A DNA stretch of 64,000 bases, taken from positions 1,677,144-1,741,143 of the forward strand of contig VZSE01006234.1 in assembly GCA_013398275.1 (NCBI GenBank). Reading direction: 5' to 3'. Positions 54,301 to 59,092 of this stretch are shown in pieces; the stretch's first letter is position 1, and each line of letters starts with the position of its first letter. Position numbers and translations under genes: made by a program. The notes beneath the pieces are model-generated. The model saw only the letters and a program-made list of their open reading frames with translations. It was not told the DNA's origin and made no database searches. The DNA is from Promerops cafer (taxonomy: Eukaryota > Chordata > Aves > Passeriformes > Nectariniidae).

Positions 54301-57300
54301 ATACTCCTTGCAGTTCTCTGCAGGATTTTTTACTTGGAGAAGGTTCAGTTTCATTAAAAGTGCCAAAACTTTTAAGAAATTCTCAGGTTCTCAGATGAAA
54401 TGTAGTGTGGACATGAAAGTTGCTGTTCATCTAATTAATGATGTAACATACTGCAATCAGCTACGTTATCATAAATTATCTAGGTATGTTACTCTTTTTT
54501 ATCAGCATATGTAAAATAAGAAAATATTAACTTATATCTAGCATGGGGGGTTTTGGTATGATAAATTAACTATTCTATGGTTCTGTGTTTCGCACTTGTC
54601 TCCAATATAAATGCAGTCAAAAGACTTATTGTGATAGGATAGGTACTTAATCTCACAAGTTTCTCTAATACATACAATTTCTTTAATCTTCTAGCAAAAT
54701 TCAGTGATTACAAATCAACATGGTCCCCAGATCCCATAGGACACAATCCCACTCATCTCTCCAACAAGATGTGGAAAAACCATATTTCCTCAAGGAACAC
54801 TACAGGGCTGCCCCGCCCACCTCCTGGCCTGACCAACCCCAAACCATCATCTCCATGGAACAGCACAGCACCCCGATCGGTCAGGGGCTGGGGGGCACAG
54901 GACTCAAGGCTTGGCTCTGGTGAGAACAATCAACTGGGAGCACCACTGATCAGACCTGAGCAGTGTATGTTTTACAGCACCAGTGGTTTGGAGGAAAGAA
55001 AGTTGCAGTTGTCTGGTAATAGGAAAAAAAGAAAGTTTCTTCTTGAAATGGAAATTTGCTGTCAGTAGTTGGGGCGGTGGGGGGTGGAATCCCAGGTCCT
55101 GCAGGGAATGAGTGAAGAAGGGCTGAGAGCTGCCAGAAGAGAATACCTTCTACACAGGGCCTTTCAAGACTAGATGCTTGCTGTGTGTGGGGAAACTCCT
55201 CAAAGATAAACTCTAGTAAAATGAATCTTGATGTGAACTGTGAGGGAAGGTGTGGTTTTGTTTTCAGGACTGAAGATTAGACTTTCATGTTTTAACAGGG
55301 CTGGTAATGCTGATTTTTTCTGAAAGACCTAACTGTAAAGAAAGATGGTTTTTATTTGTATCAAATCTGTCTTGATTGCTCTGTCTTATAATTGCAGCAT
55401 CTACTTGGAGTGATGGTGGCTCAGTTCGTCCTAGCTACTGGCTGGTTCTTCACAATCTCACTCCACAGGTATTTTCTGTGGTTGTTTCTGGGGACTTGTT
55501 TGCTTTAGCAAGGATTTGTGAATTCTTCAGTTGTTCCTTTTTGAACAAAATCTGACAAAATCAGATTTGTCAGCATATGTAATATATTTCTACTAAACTG
55601 AGCTGCAGTCTGACTGGTTTTTCTATTGTAGTCTCTTCAGCTAATTTTAAGATGTTCAGGTTTTGCTATGTGACTGTTAAAACATTTCTTTACTTGAAAG
55701 TTATAAAAAATAATTGAACAGAAAAATTTTTCTTAGAAGTGAGGGTAAATTTCATTACTATAATGTGGAATGGTTTATAGCTGTTCTTTGGGATGTTGTC
55801 AGGAAGAAATTTGATGTAACTGCCAGTTTTCACTTTAGTGTTTCCATAGCGAAACCACAGAATTTTTCCAGCACTCCTGCCAAAACCAGTCTAGTTAGGT
55901 TATTTCTGCAAGTATTCTCAAAGCTTGCTGCCATTCAGAATTAATTCCATGGAGATCCTGGTTTCAGCATTCCCAATTAGTCCTGTATTCAAGGGCTAGG
56001 AAAAGCCTATATGATTATCAGTAGCACCCTGAGGTCTAGACAGAAAGTCCCCCGTTTAGCCAGATAATTTTCCTTGCTGCTACAGTCTACAAAAAAAGGT
56101 TGATGTGAAAGGAAAAGCTGAGGTCTCCATCAGATCACCCAAAATGGCAAACCGTGCTTCTTTTGTAGAAAAGACTGTTTACCTTGATGTAAAGGAAGAA
56201 GTGGTGTGAGGAAAAAGCACAGTTCAAAGTCTGGCTTGTGTAAAATACTTTAATGCTGCTTTAGGAATTATTTAATGGAAGAAGAATATCTTTTGGGGGC
56301 TTTTAAAATAGTAGGAAAGAGAAACAGATCATAATTGTCTCATTATGGAGTCTATCTTTTTTGTGGATCACTACACTGGAGAAGTGTAAAGGTTCAGATG
56401 GATTCATAGACTCACAGAGTGGTTAGGCTTGGAACAATATGTTCATTTCAAAGTTCTCTGTTTTAACTTTGACCATATTTGTACCCCCACACAACTTCCT
56501 TTTCCCTCATTTGAAGCTGTATTATAAAATGGGGGGGGAAAAGGGAAGAAAGTAGCACTTCCTTAAGTATTTGCACATACGGATCCCATTCGTATGTCCA
56601 TGTTCCTGTGGCACACCAGGAATGGAATCTGTCTGTACAGAACACCTGGGAGAACAGCTGTTACTGGAGGTAAGTAACGAGCTGTTACTGCTGCAGAAGG
56701 AATGTAGGCAACAACTGCTGTGAAAACATTAGTTCAGACGGAATGGACATTGGTGGGTTTGGCAGCAAAATCACTGACTCTCTCTGTCAATGTTTCATAA
56801 ACCACAAAGACAAAGAAGCACCAAAATAAATTTTCAAAAATTTCATTGTAGAGATGTTTACAGTTTTGCAAAAACCTTTTAAATACTGGTTTATCTAAAT
56901 TCTACCGAAATGAGGGAGCTGGAGACTAAGACATTCTGGTTCTTTTGATGACTGAAGATGGTGAGAAGTACAAGTTGTATATAATTACTGGAAAAGCTGT
57001 CAACGTAAGGATAGTGACAGTGTAAGAAACTCAGAGAAAGAAGGAAAACTAGACTCAAGCTGTAAGTGAACAGGAAAGATAATTTCGATTATTTCATACT
57101 AAGGCAAACTCCATGTAATTGTGAGAAGTCAAGGCATACCAGTTCCTATTTGAAAACTTTGCTTACTTCCCACTGCTTTCATCTGTTTTTCGTTCTGAGA
57201 GCAGCATATCTTTCAATTACTGTGACGAAGTCAGGATTAAAGTATGTTTGGAGAAATAATTGCAAACATCTGTTTCATCCTGGCTGTTCTTCCCCAGATT

Positions 57301-58347
57301 GATGGGTCAACCTTGAGGACGATCTGCATGCAGCATGGCCCACTGCTGACATTCCATCTGAACCTGACCCAGGGCACCGCCCTCATCCGATATAACACCA
57401 AACAAGAGGCGGCCAAGGCCCAGACTGCACTGCACATGTAAGCAAGGTTTTGAGACAAAAATCTCTGGAGGGTGTGGGATTGATGGTGTAAGCCCCTAAA
57501 CTCAGTGAAAATTTTTGAGTTTTATTAATCTCCTGAATTCCAAAGGCTTTTAACCTGTTCTTCATCTGTTTCGTTTGAAAGGTGGCATATGTGCATTTAC
57601 CTACATGGTATAGGCACTTTTATTGCTCTTGATGTTAATGTTCGGGACCTTCGTTTAAATTTATAAAGATTTTGTTCAGGCATAACTGAATGTTGGGGCA
57701 AGGGAGTTGGGGTGGTTTTGGTTTTTTTTGTTTTTTCCCCGTATAAAATGGAAGTTCTTGTGTTTTGAGTGAGTTTCACTGTCAAAAACAGCTGAAGTTT
57801 TCCATGTCCACTCCATTGTAGCAATGTAGCTGATACCTCCTTCGGTTTGGGCATCATATTTTGGGCAGCATATTAGTGCTGTTCCCGTGCTTTCTGAATC
57901 CCTTGCCCTTACCTTTTGGCTCTATTTTTTTTTCTTATGTGTACCTTGCCCTGTAGGTGTGTGTTGGGAAACACTACCATCCTGGCTGAGTTTGCCACAG
58001 ATGAAGAGGTTAGTCGCTTTTTGGCACAAGCTCAGCCCCCTACACCTGCAGCAACCCCGAGTGCACCTGCAGCGGGCTGGCAATCCCTGGAGACAGGACA
58101 GAACCAGACAGATCCAGTTGGACCTGCTTTGAATCTCTTTGGTGGGTCAACAGGGCTTGGGCAGTGGAGCAGTGGTGGCGGCGGCGGCAGCAGTGGGGGT
58201 GATCTCACTGGCGCTTCGTTGTGGGGGCCCCCAAACTATTCTTCAAGCTTGTGGGGGGTCCCAAGCGTAGAGGATCCACACAGAATGGGCAGCCCTGCTC
58301 CCTTACTACCTGGAGACCTTCTGGGAGGAGGGTCGGATTCAATCTGA
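15305..58347 (+). CDS. TNRC6B: TNRC6B coding region, 22 exons, 5'-partial (GW182 family miRNA-silencing scaffold)
   Basis: Spliced coding region of trinucleotide repeat-containing adaptor 6B. The family binds Argonaute through tryptophan motifs and recruits PABPC, CCR4-NOT and PAN2-PAN3 to deadenylate and repress miRNA targets in the cytoplasm and P-bodies. Seen here: 22 exons whose phases all agree, giving about 1,825 residues without a stop. In window numbering (first full codon = 1): charged N-terminus 1-40, GW-rich Argonaute-binding region about 152-980, Q-rich region about 1274-1320, CNOT1-contacting segment about 1470-1480, PAM2 about 1574-1597, RRM about 1639-1715, tryptophan-bearing C-tail to 1825. 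The order and wording follow TNRC6B rather than TNRC6A or TNRC6C, as recalled from the human proteins. The initiator is in an unseen upstream exon: exon 1 begins with the third base of a codon. All introns are GT-AG except one GC-AG. Both optional cassettes (exons 5 and 10) are counted. Confidence 0.97.
16085..16618 (+). mobile_element. Decayed CR1 LINE, 3' end, sense orientation
   Basis: Matches CR1 3' sequence over most of its length: CTGGAGCAAGTCCAGCAAAA near 16122, GAGGAGACGCTGGGAGAATT near 16181, a GGGGGGATCTCATCA block near 16231, and CCCAGAGGGGTTGTGG near 16433. It ends with a degenerate copy of the CR1 terminus (TGGATTAGATTTGCAGAGGC, then GTGATTATGTGA). It is strongly diverged and cannot encode an intact protein. 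The start is approximate. Confidence 0.85.
19005..19030 (+). repeat. TG/TA dinucleotide microsatellite
   Basis: Interrupted (TG)n and (TA)n tract in the intron before exon 2, of the form TGTGTG-TATATATA-TGTGTG-TATATATA. A simple repeat and likely length-polymorphic. Confidence 0.85.
19199..19220 (+). CDS. TNRC6B: TNRC6B exon 2: 22-base microexon
   Basis: A very short exon encoding VTDQKTK plus the first base of the next codon (residues 30-36). Human TNRC6B has VTEQKTK here, as recalled. Acceptor TTTGCAG at 19198, donor GTAAGA at 19221. It enters in phase 0 and leaves in phase 1, so skipping would shift the frame. It is too short for ORF prediction and was found by matching the protein and the splice signals. 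Confidence 0.92.
19221..20694 (+). other. TNRC6B: TNRC6B intron between exons 2 and 3
   Basis: Short AT-rich intron ending in the pyrimidine-rich acceptor CCTGTTTTTCAG. I see no repeat or gene in it. Confidence 0.85.
20695..21039 (+). CDS. TNRC6B: TNRC6B exon 3: proline/asparagine-rich N-terminal region
   Basis: 345 bases, residues 37-151. Begins [12 protein letters not shown] and carries the conserved blocks [37 protein letters not shown] and [16 protein letters not shown], almost identical to human TNRC6B. It ends in GCA ACA G and joins GATTCA of exon 4 in phase 1. The donor that keeps this frame is GCAAGT at 21040-21045, a GC rather than GT donor. The GT four bases further on (AAGTGATG) would put exon 4 out of frame. 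Base composition is GC-richer than the neighbouring introns. Confidence 0.94.
21040..24282 (+). other. TNRC6B: TNRC6B intron between exons 3 and 4 (GC-AG type)
   Basis: Starts GCAAGTGA and ends TTTCTTTTAG. No interspersed repeat is recognised with confidence. The last 130 bases are open in the frame of exon 4, with an ATG at 24153, which could serve an alternative 5' end but is not supported otherwise. The 22823-23068 and 23704-23937 open frames look random. Confidence 0.85.
24283..26610 (+). CDS. TNRC6B: TNRC6B exon 4: giant GW/WG-repeat Argonaute-binding exon
   Basis: 2,328 bases encoding residues 152-927, the core of the protein. It starts [18 protein letters not shown] and carries the conserved block [16 protein letters not shown] (about residues 184-199), then dozens of Trp-Gly or Gly-Trp pairs set in Ser/Asn/Gly-rich disordered sequence. 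Around residues 596-640 is a conserved stretch including [20 protein letters not shown]. Residues about 647-734 (25767-26030) are the tryptophan-dense part homologous to mammalian Argonaute-binding fragments. A Gln-rich tract follows (26277-26306), then the conserved block [16 protein letters not shown]. Acceptor TTTTAG at 24282, donor GTACTA at 26611. Very large uninterrupted exons are typical of this gene. Family knowledge: tryptophans insert into pockets of the Argonaute PIWI domain. Confidence 0.97.
26277..26306 (+). repeat. TNRC6B: CAG/CAA tract coding a Gln-rich run in exon 4
   Basis: Ten codons, CAG/CAA with a single CAC, encoding [10 protein letters not shown] at about residues 817-826. 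This is one of the trinucleotide-repeat tracts that give the family its name. The mix of CAG and CAA suggests an old, fairly stable tract. Confidence 0.92.
26611..27910 (+). other. TNRC6B: TNRC6B intron between exons 4 and 5
   Basis: Contains an antisense CR1 fragment (about 26905-27285). The exon 4 frame stays open into the intron up to a TGA at 26724-26726. The rest is AT-rich and featureless. The acceptor is TTTGTGCAG at 27910. Confidence 0.88.
26905..27285 (-). mobile_element. CR1 LINE 3' end, antisense
   Basis: Clear chicken-repeat-1 3' sequence read on the minus strand. On the plus strand it shows the usual antisense landmarks in order: ACCTTTAAGACGGAGTCCAG-like (near 26920), TCCAGGGATGGTGACCCAAC (27027), TTCCCTGGGCAGCCTGTTCC (27048), GCAACTTGAGGCTATTTCCT (27131), CTTGTCCTATTTGTGTTACT (27151), and GTAGAGAGCAGTAAGGTCTC (27220). 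It is better preserved than the two sense copies upstream. The terminal repeat unit is degraded and no target-site duplication was established. Confidence 0.93.
27911..28069 (+). CDS. TNRC6B: TNRC6B exon 5: optional cassette with Trp motifs
   Basis: 159 bases, residues 928-980, starting [20 protein letters not shown] and ending NTPNAMKS. It contains four tryptophans in W-G or V-W-S contexts, extending the Argonaute-binding region. Entry and exit are both phase 1, so including or skipping it keeps the frame. Human TNRC6B isoforms differ by exactly this segment, as recalled. Acceptor GTGCAG at 27910, donor GTGAGT at 28070. Confidence 0.94.
28070..31017 (+). other. TNRC6B: TNRC6B intron between exons 5 and 6
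   Basis: AT-rich, with a low-complexity GGTTT-type tract at about 30433-30473. The acceptor lies behind a strong T-rich tract (TTTTTTTCTTTTTCTAAAG). No gene or recognised mobile element. Confidence 0.83.
30433..30473 (+). repeat. GGTTT-type low-complexity tract
   Basis: A run of T-rich units separated by GG (TTTGGTTTGGTTTTGGTTTGG form) in the intron before exon 6. It looks like simple-sequence drift rather than a mobile element. A similar G/T-rich tract lies at 32753-32840. Confidence 0.7.
31018..31196 (+). CDS. TNRC6B: TNRC6B exon 6: acidic Trp-containing segment
   Basis: 179 bases, residues 981-1040. The peptide contains [17 protein letters not shown], an acidic run [12 protein letters not shown], and ends [12 protein letters not shown]. 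Further tryptophans occur in GW/WG context. It accepts phase 1 from either exon 4 or exon 5 and ends in phase 0. Compared with the human sequence as I recall it, there is an extra Thr before QMK. Acceptor CTAAAG at 31017, donor GTAAAG at 31197. Confidence 0.94.
31197..32406 (+). other. TNRC6B: TNRC6B intron between exons 6 and 7
   Basis: No repeat recognised. Open frames on both strands overlap one another around 31493-31958 but have no recognisable similarity or coding character. The acceptor sits in TTTTTTTTTCAG. Confidence 0.82.
32407..32481 (+). CDS. TNRC6B: TNRC6B exon 7: 25-residue conserved mid-domain exon
   Basis: 75 bases, residues 1041-1065: [20 protein letters not shown] then NMGLL. 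The block [16 protein letters not shown] is a family landmark shared with TNRC6A and TNRC6C in related form. Both boundaries are phase 0, so the exon could be skipped in frame. Acceptor TTTTTTTCAG at 32406, donor GTAAGT at 32482. Confidence 0.95.
32482..33808 (+). other. TNRC6B: TNRC6B intron between exons 7 and 8
   Basis: Holds a G/T-rich low-complexity stretch at about 32753-32840 and otherwise AT-rich unique sequence. The acceptor has a long pyrimidine run (TTTTTTTCCCCCCAG). Confidence 0.83.
33809..33854 (+). CDS. TNRC6B: TNRC6B exon 8: 46-base exon
   Basis: Residues 1066-1080, [15 protein letters not shown] plus the first base of a glycine codon. Matches human SQTEDNPSSKMDLSV with four substitutions. 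It starts in phase 0 and ends in phase 1, so it must be spliced together with exon 9 to stay in frame. Acceptor CCCCCCAG at 33808, donor GTGCGT at 33855. Confidence 0.93.
33855..38495 (+). other. TNRC6B: TNRC6B intron between exons 8 and 9
   Basis: One of the longer introns, about 4.6 kb of AT-rich sequence. I recognised no mobile element, RNA gene or coding exon. The longest open frame (34150-34500, 116 codons, plus strand) has no recognisable similarity. The acceptor is CTTTTTTTACAG. Confidence 0.8.
38496..38644 (+). CDS. TNRC6B: TNRC6B exon 9: conserved mid-region
   Basis: 149 bases, residues 1081-1130, containing [20 protein letters not shown] and the tail [13 protein letters not shown]. 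Nearly identical to human TNRC6B. Enters in phase 1, leaves in phase 0. Acceptor TTTTACAG at 38495, donor GTGAGA at 38645. Confidence 0.95.
38645..39814 (+). other. TNRC6B: TNRC6B intron between exons 9 and 10
   Basis: About 1.2 kb, AT-rich. The last 80 bases are pyrimidine-rich before the acceptor GCTTCAG. No repeat or gene recognised. Confidence 0.82.
39815..39985 (+). CDS. TNRC6B: TNRC6B exon 10: optional Pro/Ser-rich cassette
   Basis: 171 bases, 57 residues (1131-1187), from [20 protein letters not shown] to [12 protein letters not shown]. Both ends are phase 0, so it is a frame-preserving cassette. Human isoforms differ by a 57-residue insert at this place, as recalled, and the bird copy is intact. 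It carries several Ser-Pro pairs that could be phosphorylated. Acceptor GCTTCAG at 39814, donor GTAAGC at 39986. Confidence 0.93.
39986..42212 (+). other. TNRC6B: TNRC6B intron between exons 10 and 11
   Basis: Contains a 171-codon open frame on the minus strand (40789-41304), described separately. Otherwise AT-rich and without recognised repeats. The acceptor is TTTAATTTTATAG. Confidence 0.82.
40789..41304 (-). other. Unexplained 171-codon open frame in intron, minus strand
   Basis: The longest open frame outside TNRC6B exons. The predicted peptide starts [16 protein letters not shown], has an aliphatic stretch [20 protein letters not shown] at about residues 81-100 that could span a membrane, and a Ser/Pro-rich then basic tail. 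I do not recognise it. It may be chance in AT-rich DNA, a remnant of a mobile element, or part of an unannotated antisense transcript. No splice, promoter or poly(A) evidence was established, so I do not call it a gene. Confidence 0.3.
42213..42338 (+). CDS. TNRC6B: TNRC6B exon 11
   Basis: 126 bases, residues 1188-1229: [20 protein letters not shown] to VPPQFLSPQ. This Pro/Gln/Ser-rich linker matches human TNRC6B with a few changes (for example NPSPNI for NSSPSL). Phase 0 at both ends. Acceptor TTTTATAG at 42212, donor GTAAGG at 42339. Confidence 0.95.
42339..43386 (+). other. TNRC6B: TNRC6B intron between exons 11 and 12
   Basis: About 1 kb, AT-rich, nothing recognised. The acceptor is GTTTCCATGCAG at 43386. 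Confidence 0.82.
43387..43518 (+). CDS. TNRC6B: TNRC6B exon 12
   Basis: 132 bases, residues 1230-1273: [20 protein letters not shown] to [12 protein letters not shown]. Strongly conserved lead-in to the Gln-rich region, with the pattern [20 protein letters not shown]. Phase 0 at both ends. Donor GTAAGT at 43519. Confidence 0.95.
43519..44045 (+). other. TNRC6B: TNRC6B intron between exons 12 and 13
   Basis: 527 bases with no recognised repeat or gene. Acceptor ATCTTGTAG. Confidence 0.85.
44046..44141 (+). CDS. TNRC6B: TNRC6B exon 13: Gln-rich exon
   Basis: 96 bases, residues 1274-1305, beginning [16 protein letters not shown] and ending [12 protein letters not shown] coiled-coil-like Gln/Leu-rich segment. 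In the family this region contributes to P-body targeting. The CAG tract is 44064-44084. Phase 0 at both ends. Donor GTGTGT at 44142. Confidence 0.94.
44064..44084 (+). repeat. TNRC6B: CAG/CAA repeat in exon 13
   Basis: Five CAG, one CAA and one CAG codon, encoding seven glutamines. A short trinucleotide tract inside coding sequence and a candidate for length variation. Confidence 0.93.
44368..44548 (+). CDS. TNRC6B: TNRC6B exon 14
   Basis: 181 bases, residues 1306-1365: [20 protein letters not shown] to QIPGYGSG plus one base. It has a pure (CAG)6 run at 44392-44409, then the conserved block [20 protein letters not shown]. The preceding intron is only 226 bases. The 3' end lies at a tandem donor: GTGGTAAGT offers a donor at 44546 (after TCAG) or at 44549 (GTAAGT). 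Both keep the frame and differ by one glycine. I chose the stronger GTAAGT. Confidence 0.92.
44392..44409 (+). repeat. TNRC6B: (CAG)6 repeat in exon 14
   Basis: Six uninterrupted CAG codons (Gln). As I recall it, the human protein has a slightly longer glutamine run here. Pure CAG is more prone to slippage than the mixed tract in exon 4. Confidence 0.93.
44549..44924 (+). other. TNRC6B: TNRC6B intron between exons 14 and 15
   Basis: 376 bases with nothing recognised. Acceptor GTTTGTTTCACAG. Confidence 0.85.
44925..45059 (+). CDS. TNRC6B: TNRC6B exon 15
   Basis: 135 bases, residues 1366-1410. Contains [40 protein letters not shown] and KN plus one base. Human has the same block with small differences near the start (FSSGGMDYG) and KQWTSMMEG, as recalled. 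Both junctions are phase 1. Donor GTGAGA at 45060. The intron that follows is only 176 bases. Confidence 0.94.
45236..45412 (+). CDS. TNRC6B: TNRC6B exon 16
   Basis: 177 bases, residues 1411-1469. Contains [20 protein letters not shown] and [20 protein letters not shown], ending NASWPP plus one base. This is the start of the C-terminal silencing region. Phase 1 at both ends. Acceptor TGCTGCAG at 45235, donor GTATTA at 45413, a weaker donor than the others. Confidence 0.95.
45413..49863 (+). other. TNRC6B: TNRC6B intron between exons 16 and 17
   Basis: About 4.5 kb. Contains an ancient CR1-type fragment (about 48316-48785). On the minus strand between about 46690 and 47390 there is a run of short frames that could be a decayed coding copy, but I cannot identify a parent gene. 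The rest shows nothing. The acceptor is CTCTCCTGTCCCAG at 49863. Confidence 0.8.
48316..48785 (+). mobile_element. Ancient CR1/L3-type LINE 3' end, sense
   Basis: The layout matches the 3' region of amniote CR1-type elements (the group that shades into L3): GGGAGATGTAATTGATGTTT followed by an AAAATCATGAAGGCAGTG-like block near 48355, a 'GGATTGGATAAATTCATGGA'-like block near 48560, and the end block TGGACTAGGTGGACCACAGT then TCTGACCCAGTGGGGCAT at 48738-48776. That end block resembles the well-known 'CTGGGCTAGATGGACC' terminus. Strongly decayed. Boundaries are approximate. Confidence 0.75.
49864..50010 (+). CDS. TNRC6B: TNRC6B exon 17: CCR4-NOT-contacting segment
   Basis: 147 bases, residues 1470-1518: [20 protein letters not shown] to [12 protein letters not shown] plus one base. 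In GW182 proteins the EFxPGxPWKG stretch is part of the C-terminal motifs that contact CNOT1 (family knowledge). Nearly invariant against human. Phase 1 at both ends. Donor GTAAAA at 50011, and the next intron is only 247 bases. Confidence 0.95.
50258..50353 (+). CDS. TNRC6B: TNRC6B exon 18
   Basis: 96 bases, residues 1519-1550: [20 protein letters not shown] to TNVHSTS plus one base. A Ser/Asn-rich linker between the CNOT1-contacting segment and PAM2, matching human TNRC6B. Both junctions are phase 1, so it could be skipped in frame. Acceptor TTTGATAG at 50257, donor GTACGT at 50354. Confidence 0.94.
50445..50791. mobile_element. Partial avian endogenous-retrovirus LTR
   Basis: Closely resembles a common avian endogenous-retrovirus LTR, as remembered: the ATGGTATGGAATATCCCTTT block near 50539, GTCAGCTGCCCTGGCTGTGT near 50572, CAACTTCTTGTGCATCG near 50599, CAAATCCAAAACACAGCCCC near 50722, and the terminal ACCCCAGCCAAAACCAGCAT ending about 50791. 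The opposite end is not recognisable, so the copy looks truncated. Orientation was not fixed. It has no coding capacity. Confidence 0.85.
50972..52665 (-). mobile_element. Probable long solo LTR or short non-autonomous LTR element
   Basis: A 1.69-kb unit bounded by imperfect terminal inverted repeats: TGTCATGGTTT at 50972 and AAACCATCACA ending 52665 (one mismatch in eleven). TG...CA ends are the LTR hallmark, and the left end resembles starts of avian LTRs. On the minus strand there is a weak TATA-like TGTAAAAACGAAG near 52500 and an AATAAA near 51155, which suggests minus-strand orientation. It is GC-rich at 51940-52470. No gag, pol or env frames are visible, no internal repeat marks paired LTRs, and no target-site duplication was found. 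Family assignment is inference. Confidence 0.65.
54695..54919 (+). CDS. TNRC6B: TNRC6B exon 19: PAM2 (PABPC-binding) exon
   Basis: 225 bases, residues 1551-1625. Begins [20 protein letters not shown], carries the PAM2-region block [18 protein letters not shown] (about residues 1584-1601; PAM2 about 1574-1597), and ends [13 protein letters not shown] plus one base. PAM2 binds the MLLE domain of PABPC (family knowledge). Relative to human, GSxx replaces ASAS at the end through the exon 19/20 junction. Acceptor TTCTAG at 54694, donor GTGAGA at 54920. Phase 1 at both ends. Confidence 0.95.
54920..55397 (+). other. TNRC6B: TNRC6B intron between exons 19 and 20
   Basis: 478 bases with nothing recognised. 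Acceptor ATAATTGCAG. Confidence 0.85.
55398..55468 (+). CDS. TNRC6B: TNRC6B exon 20: start of the RRM
   Basis: 71 bases, residues 1626-1649: [20 protein letters not shown] then [15 protein letters not shown] is the first beta strand and loop of the divergent RRM, whose usual RNA-contacting aromatic residues are not preserved in the GW182 family. Enters in phase 1, leaves in phase 0. Donor GTATTT at 55469. Confidence 0.95.
55469..57297 (+). other. TNRC6B: TNRC6B intron between exons 20 and 21
   Basis: About 1.8 kb. A short stretch around 56401-56435 resembles the CR1 terminus in antisense (TTCATAGACTCACAGAGTGG), but it is too short to be sure. Otherwise nothing is recognised. Acceptor TTCTTCCCCAG. 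Confidence 0.8.
56401..56435 (-). mobile_element. Possible CR1 3'-terminal scrap
   Basis: TTCATAGACTCACAGAGTGG followed by TTAGGCTTGGAA resembles the antisense CR1 end (ATCATAGAATCACAGAATGG then TTTGGGTTGGAA), but similarity stops after about 35 bases. Confidence 0.4.
57298..57437 (+). CDS. TNRC6B: TNRC6B exon 21: RRM core
   Basis: 140 bases, residues 1650-1695: [40 protein letters not shown] and AQTALH plus two bases of the next codon. This is the RRM helix-strand core, identical to human apart from one residue as recalled. The genomic TAA just after the exon lies inside the donor (CACAT|GTAAGC), so it is not a real stop. Leaves in phase 2. Confidence 0.96.
57438..57956 (+). other. TNRC6B: TNRC6B intron between exons 21 and 22
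   Basis: 519 bases, T-rich near the centre and right, with no recognised feature. Acceptor TTGCCCTGTAG at 57956. Confidence 0.85.
57957..58347 (+). CDS. TNRC6B: TNRC6B exon 22: end of RRM and Trp-bearing C-tail, with stop
   Basis: 391 bases, residues 1696-1825 plus TGA at 58345-58347. It starts with the G completing Met, then [20 protein letters not shown] completes the RRM. The tail has [40 protein letters not shown], a Gly run (GGT then four GGC, 58174-58188), [17 protein letters not shown] and the C-terminus LLGGGSDSI. The tail tryptophans help recruit CCR4-NOT (family knowledge). Compared with human as recalled, the Gly stretch is longer. The stop and last residues match human TNRC6B. 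Confidence 0.97.
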
Positions 58348-58432
58348 ACTTAGAACTTTCAACTCTGACCTCGTGACCTTTTTTGGAACAGCAGCAGCAC
58401 TAACTTGACCTTTTTCGTTTTTTTCAACTTGC

Positions 58433-58438
58433 AATAAA
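58433..58438 (+). terminator. TNRC6B: Candidate proximal poly(A) signal AATAAA
   Basis: First AATAAA after the stop, 86 bases downstream of TGA. The following sequence is A-rich rather than GU-rich, so it may be weak. Its use would give a very short 3'UTR. Confidence 0.4.
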
Positions 58439-59059
58439 TACATTTATAAAAGGAAAAAAGAAAACGGAGAAAGAAAAAAAGGTGGGTCATTGACAGACTG
58501 TCTGAGCACATAGTTGCCTCCCTTATATAACTTCAGTTTTTTCGTTTGGAATATGAATCCAAAAAGAGAACATATCACTCTTGAAATACTTGAATCGTGA
58601 ACGCCAACTTAGAAAGACAATGTGAAGCAAGTACACATACCATTTAAATTTAAACAGAAAAAATTAAAAAAATTAGTTTCTAGTTTTTCACTTTTTCATG
58701 TTATACGGAAGTTGTTGCTAAGAAACATATATACTGAAAAAATAGCTTTTTAACTTTGTTTGCACTGGGTGTGTTTCCGTCCTTAGGTCTACCATGTTGG
58801 GTTGGGGTTGGGGAGGGGTTCAAAAGAATAAGGGGAGGGAGGGAAAGACTTGACGGAGCCTCACTTTAAAAACAAAAAAACCATAAAACTAGAAAAAAAA
58901 TTTAAAAATTAAAAACCCACAAAAAAAAACAAAACAGAAAAAACAAACAAAACAAAAAAACCAACACTTTGTGATTGGCTGGTTGATAAGTACCAGTGTG
59001 TTCTGGCACATGTAACTGCCCACGTGTGCTTGTTTCTGTGTGAGTGCGTGTGCACATGT

Positions 59060-59092
59060 TTGTGTGTGTGCATTTTTTTTTCTATATATATA
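59060..59092 (+). repeat. GT then TA dinucleotide tracts
   Basis: TGTGTGTGTG, then a T run, then TATATATATA in the probable 3'UTR. Simple-sequence repeats likely to vary in length. Confidence 0.85.

Larger units (their letters stand above)
50354..54694 (+). other. TNRC6B: TNRC6B intron between exons 18 and 19, rich in LTR remnants
   Basis: About 4.3 kb. The left half holds two LTR-type remnants (about 50445-50791 and 50972-52665). The second includes an unusually GC-rich block at about 51940-52470. From 52666 to the acceptor (TCTTCTAG) the sequence is AT-rich with no recognised feature. Confidence 0.85.

Noticed and set aside
57436..57440. Apparent stop codon TAA right after exon 21
   Set aside because: It belongs to the splice donor GTAAGC. 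Splicing in phase 2 to exon 22 restores Met-Cys-Val-Leu.
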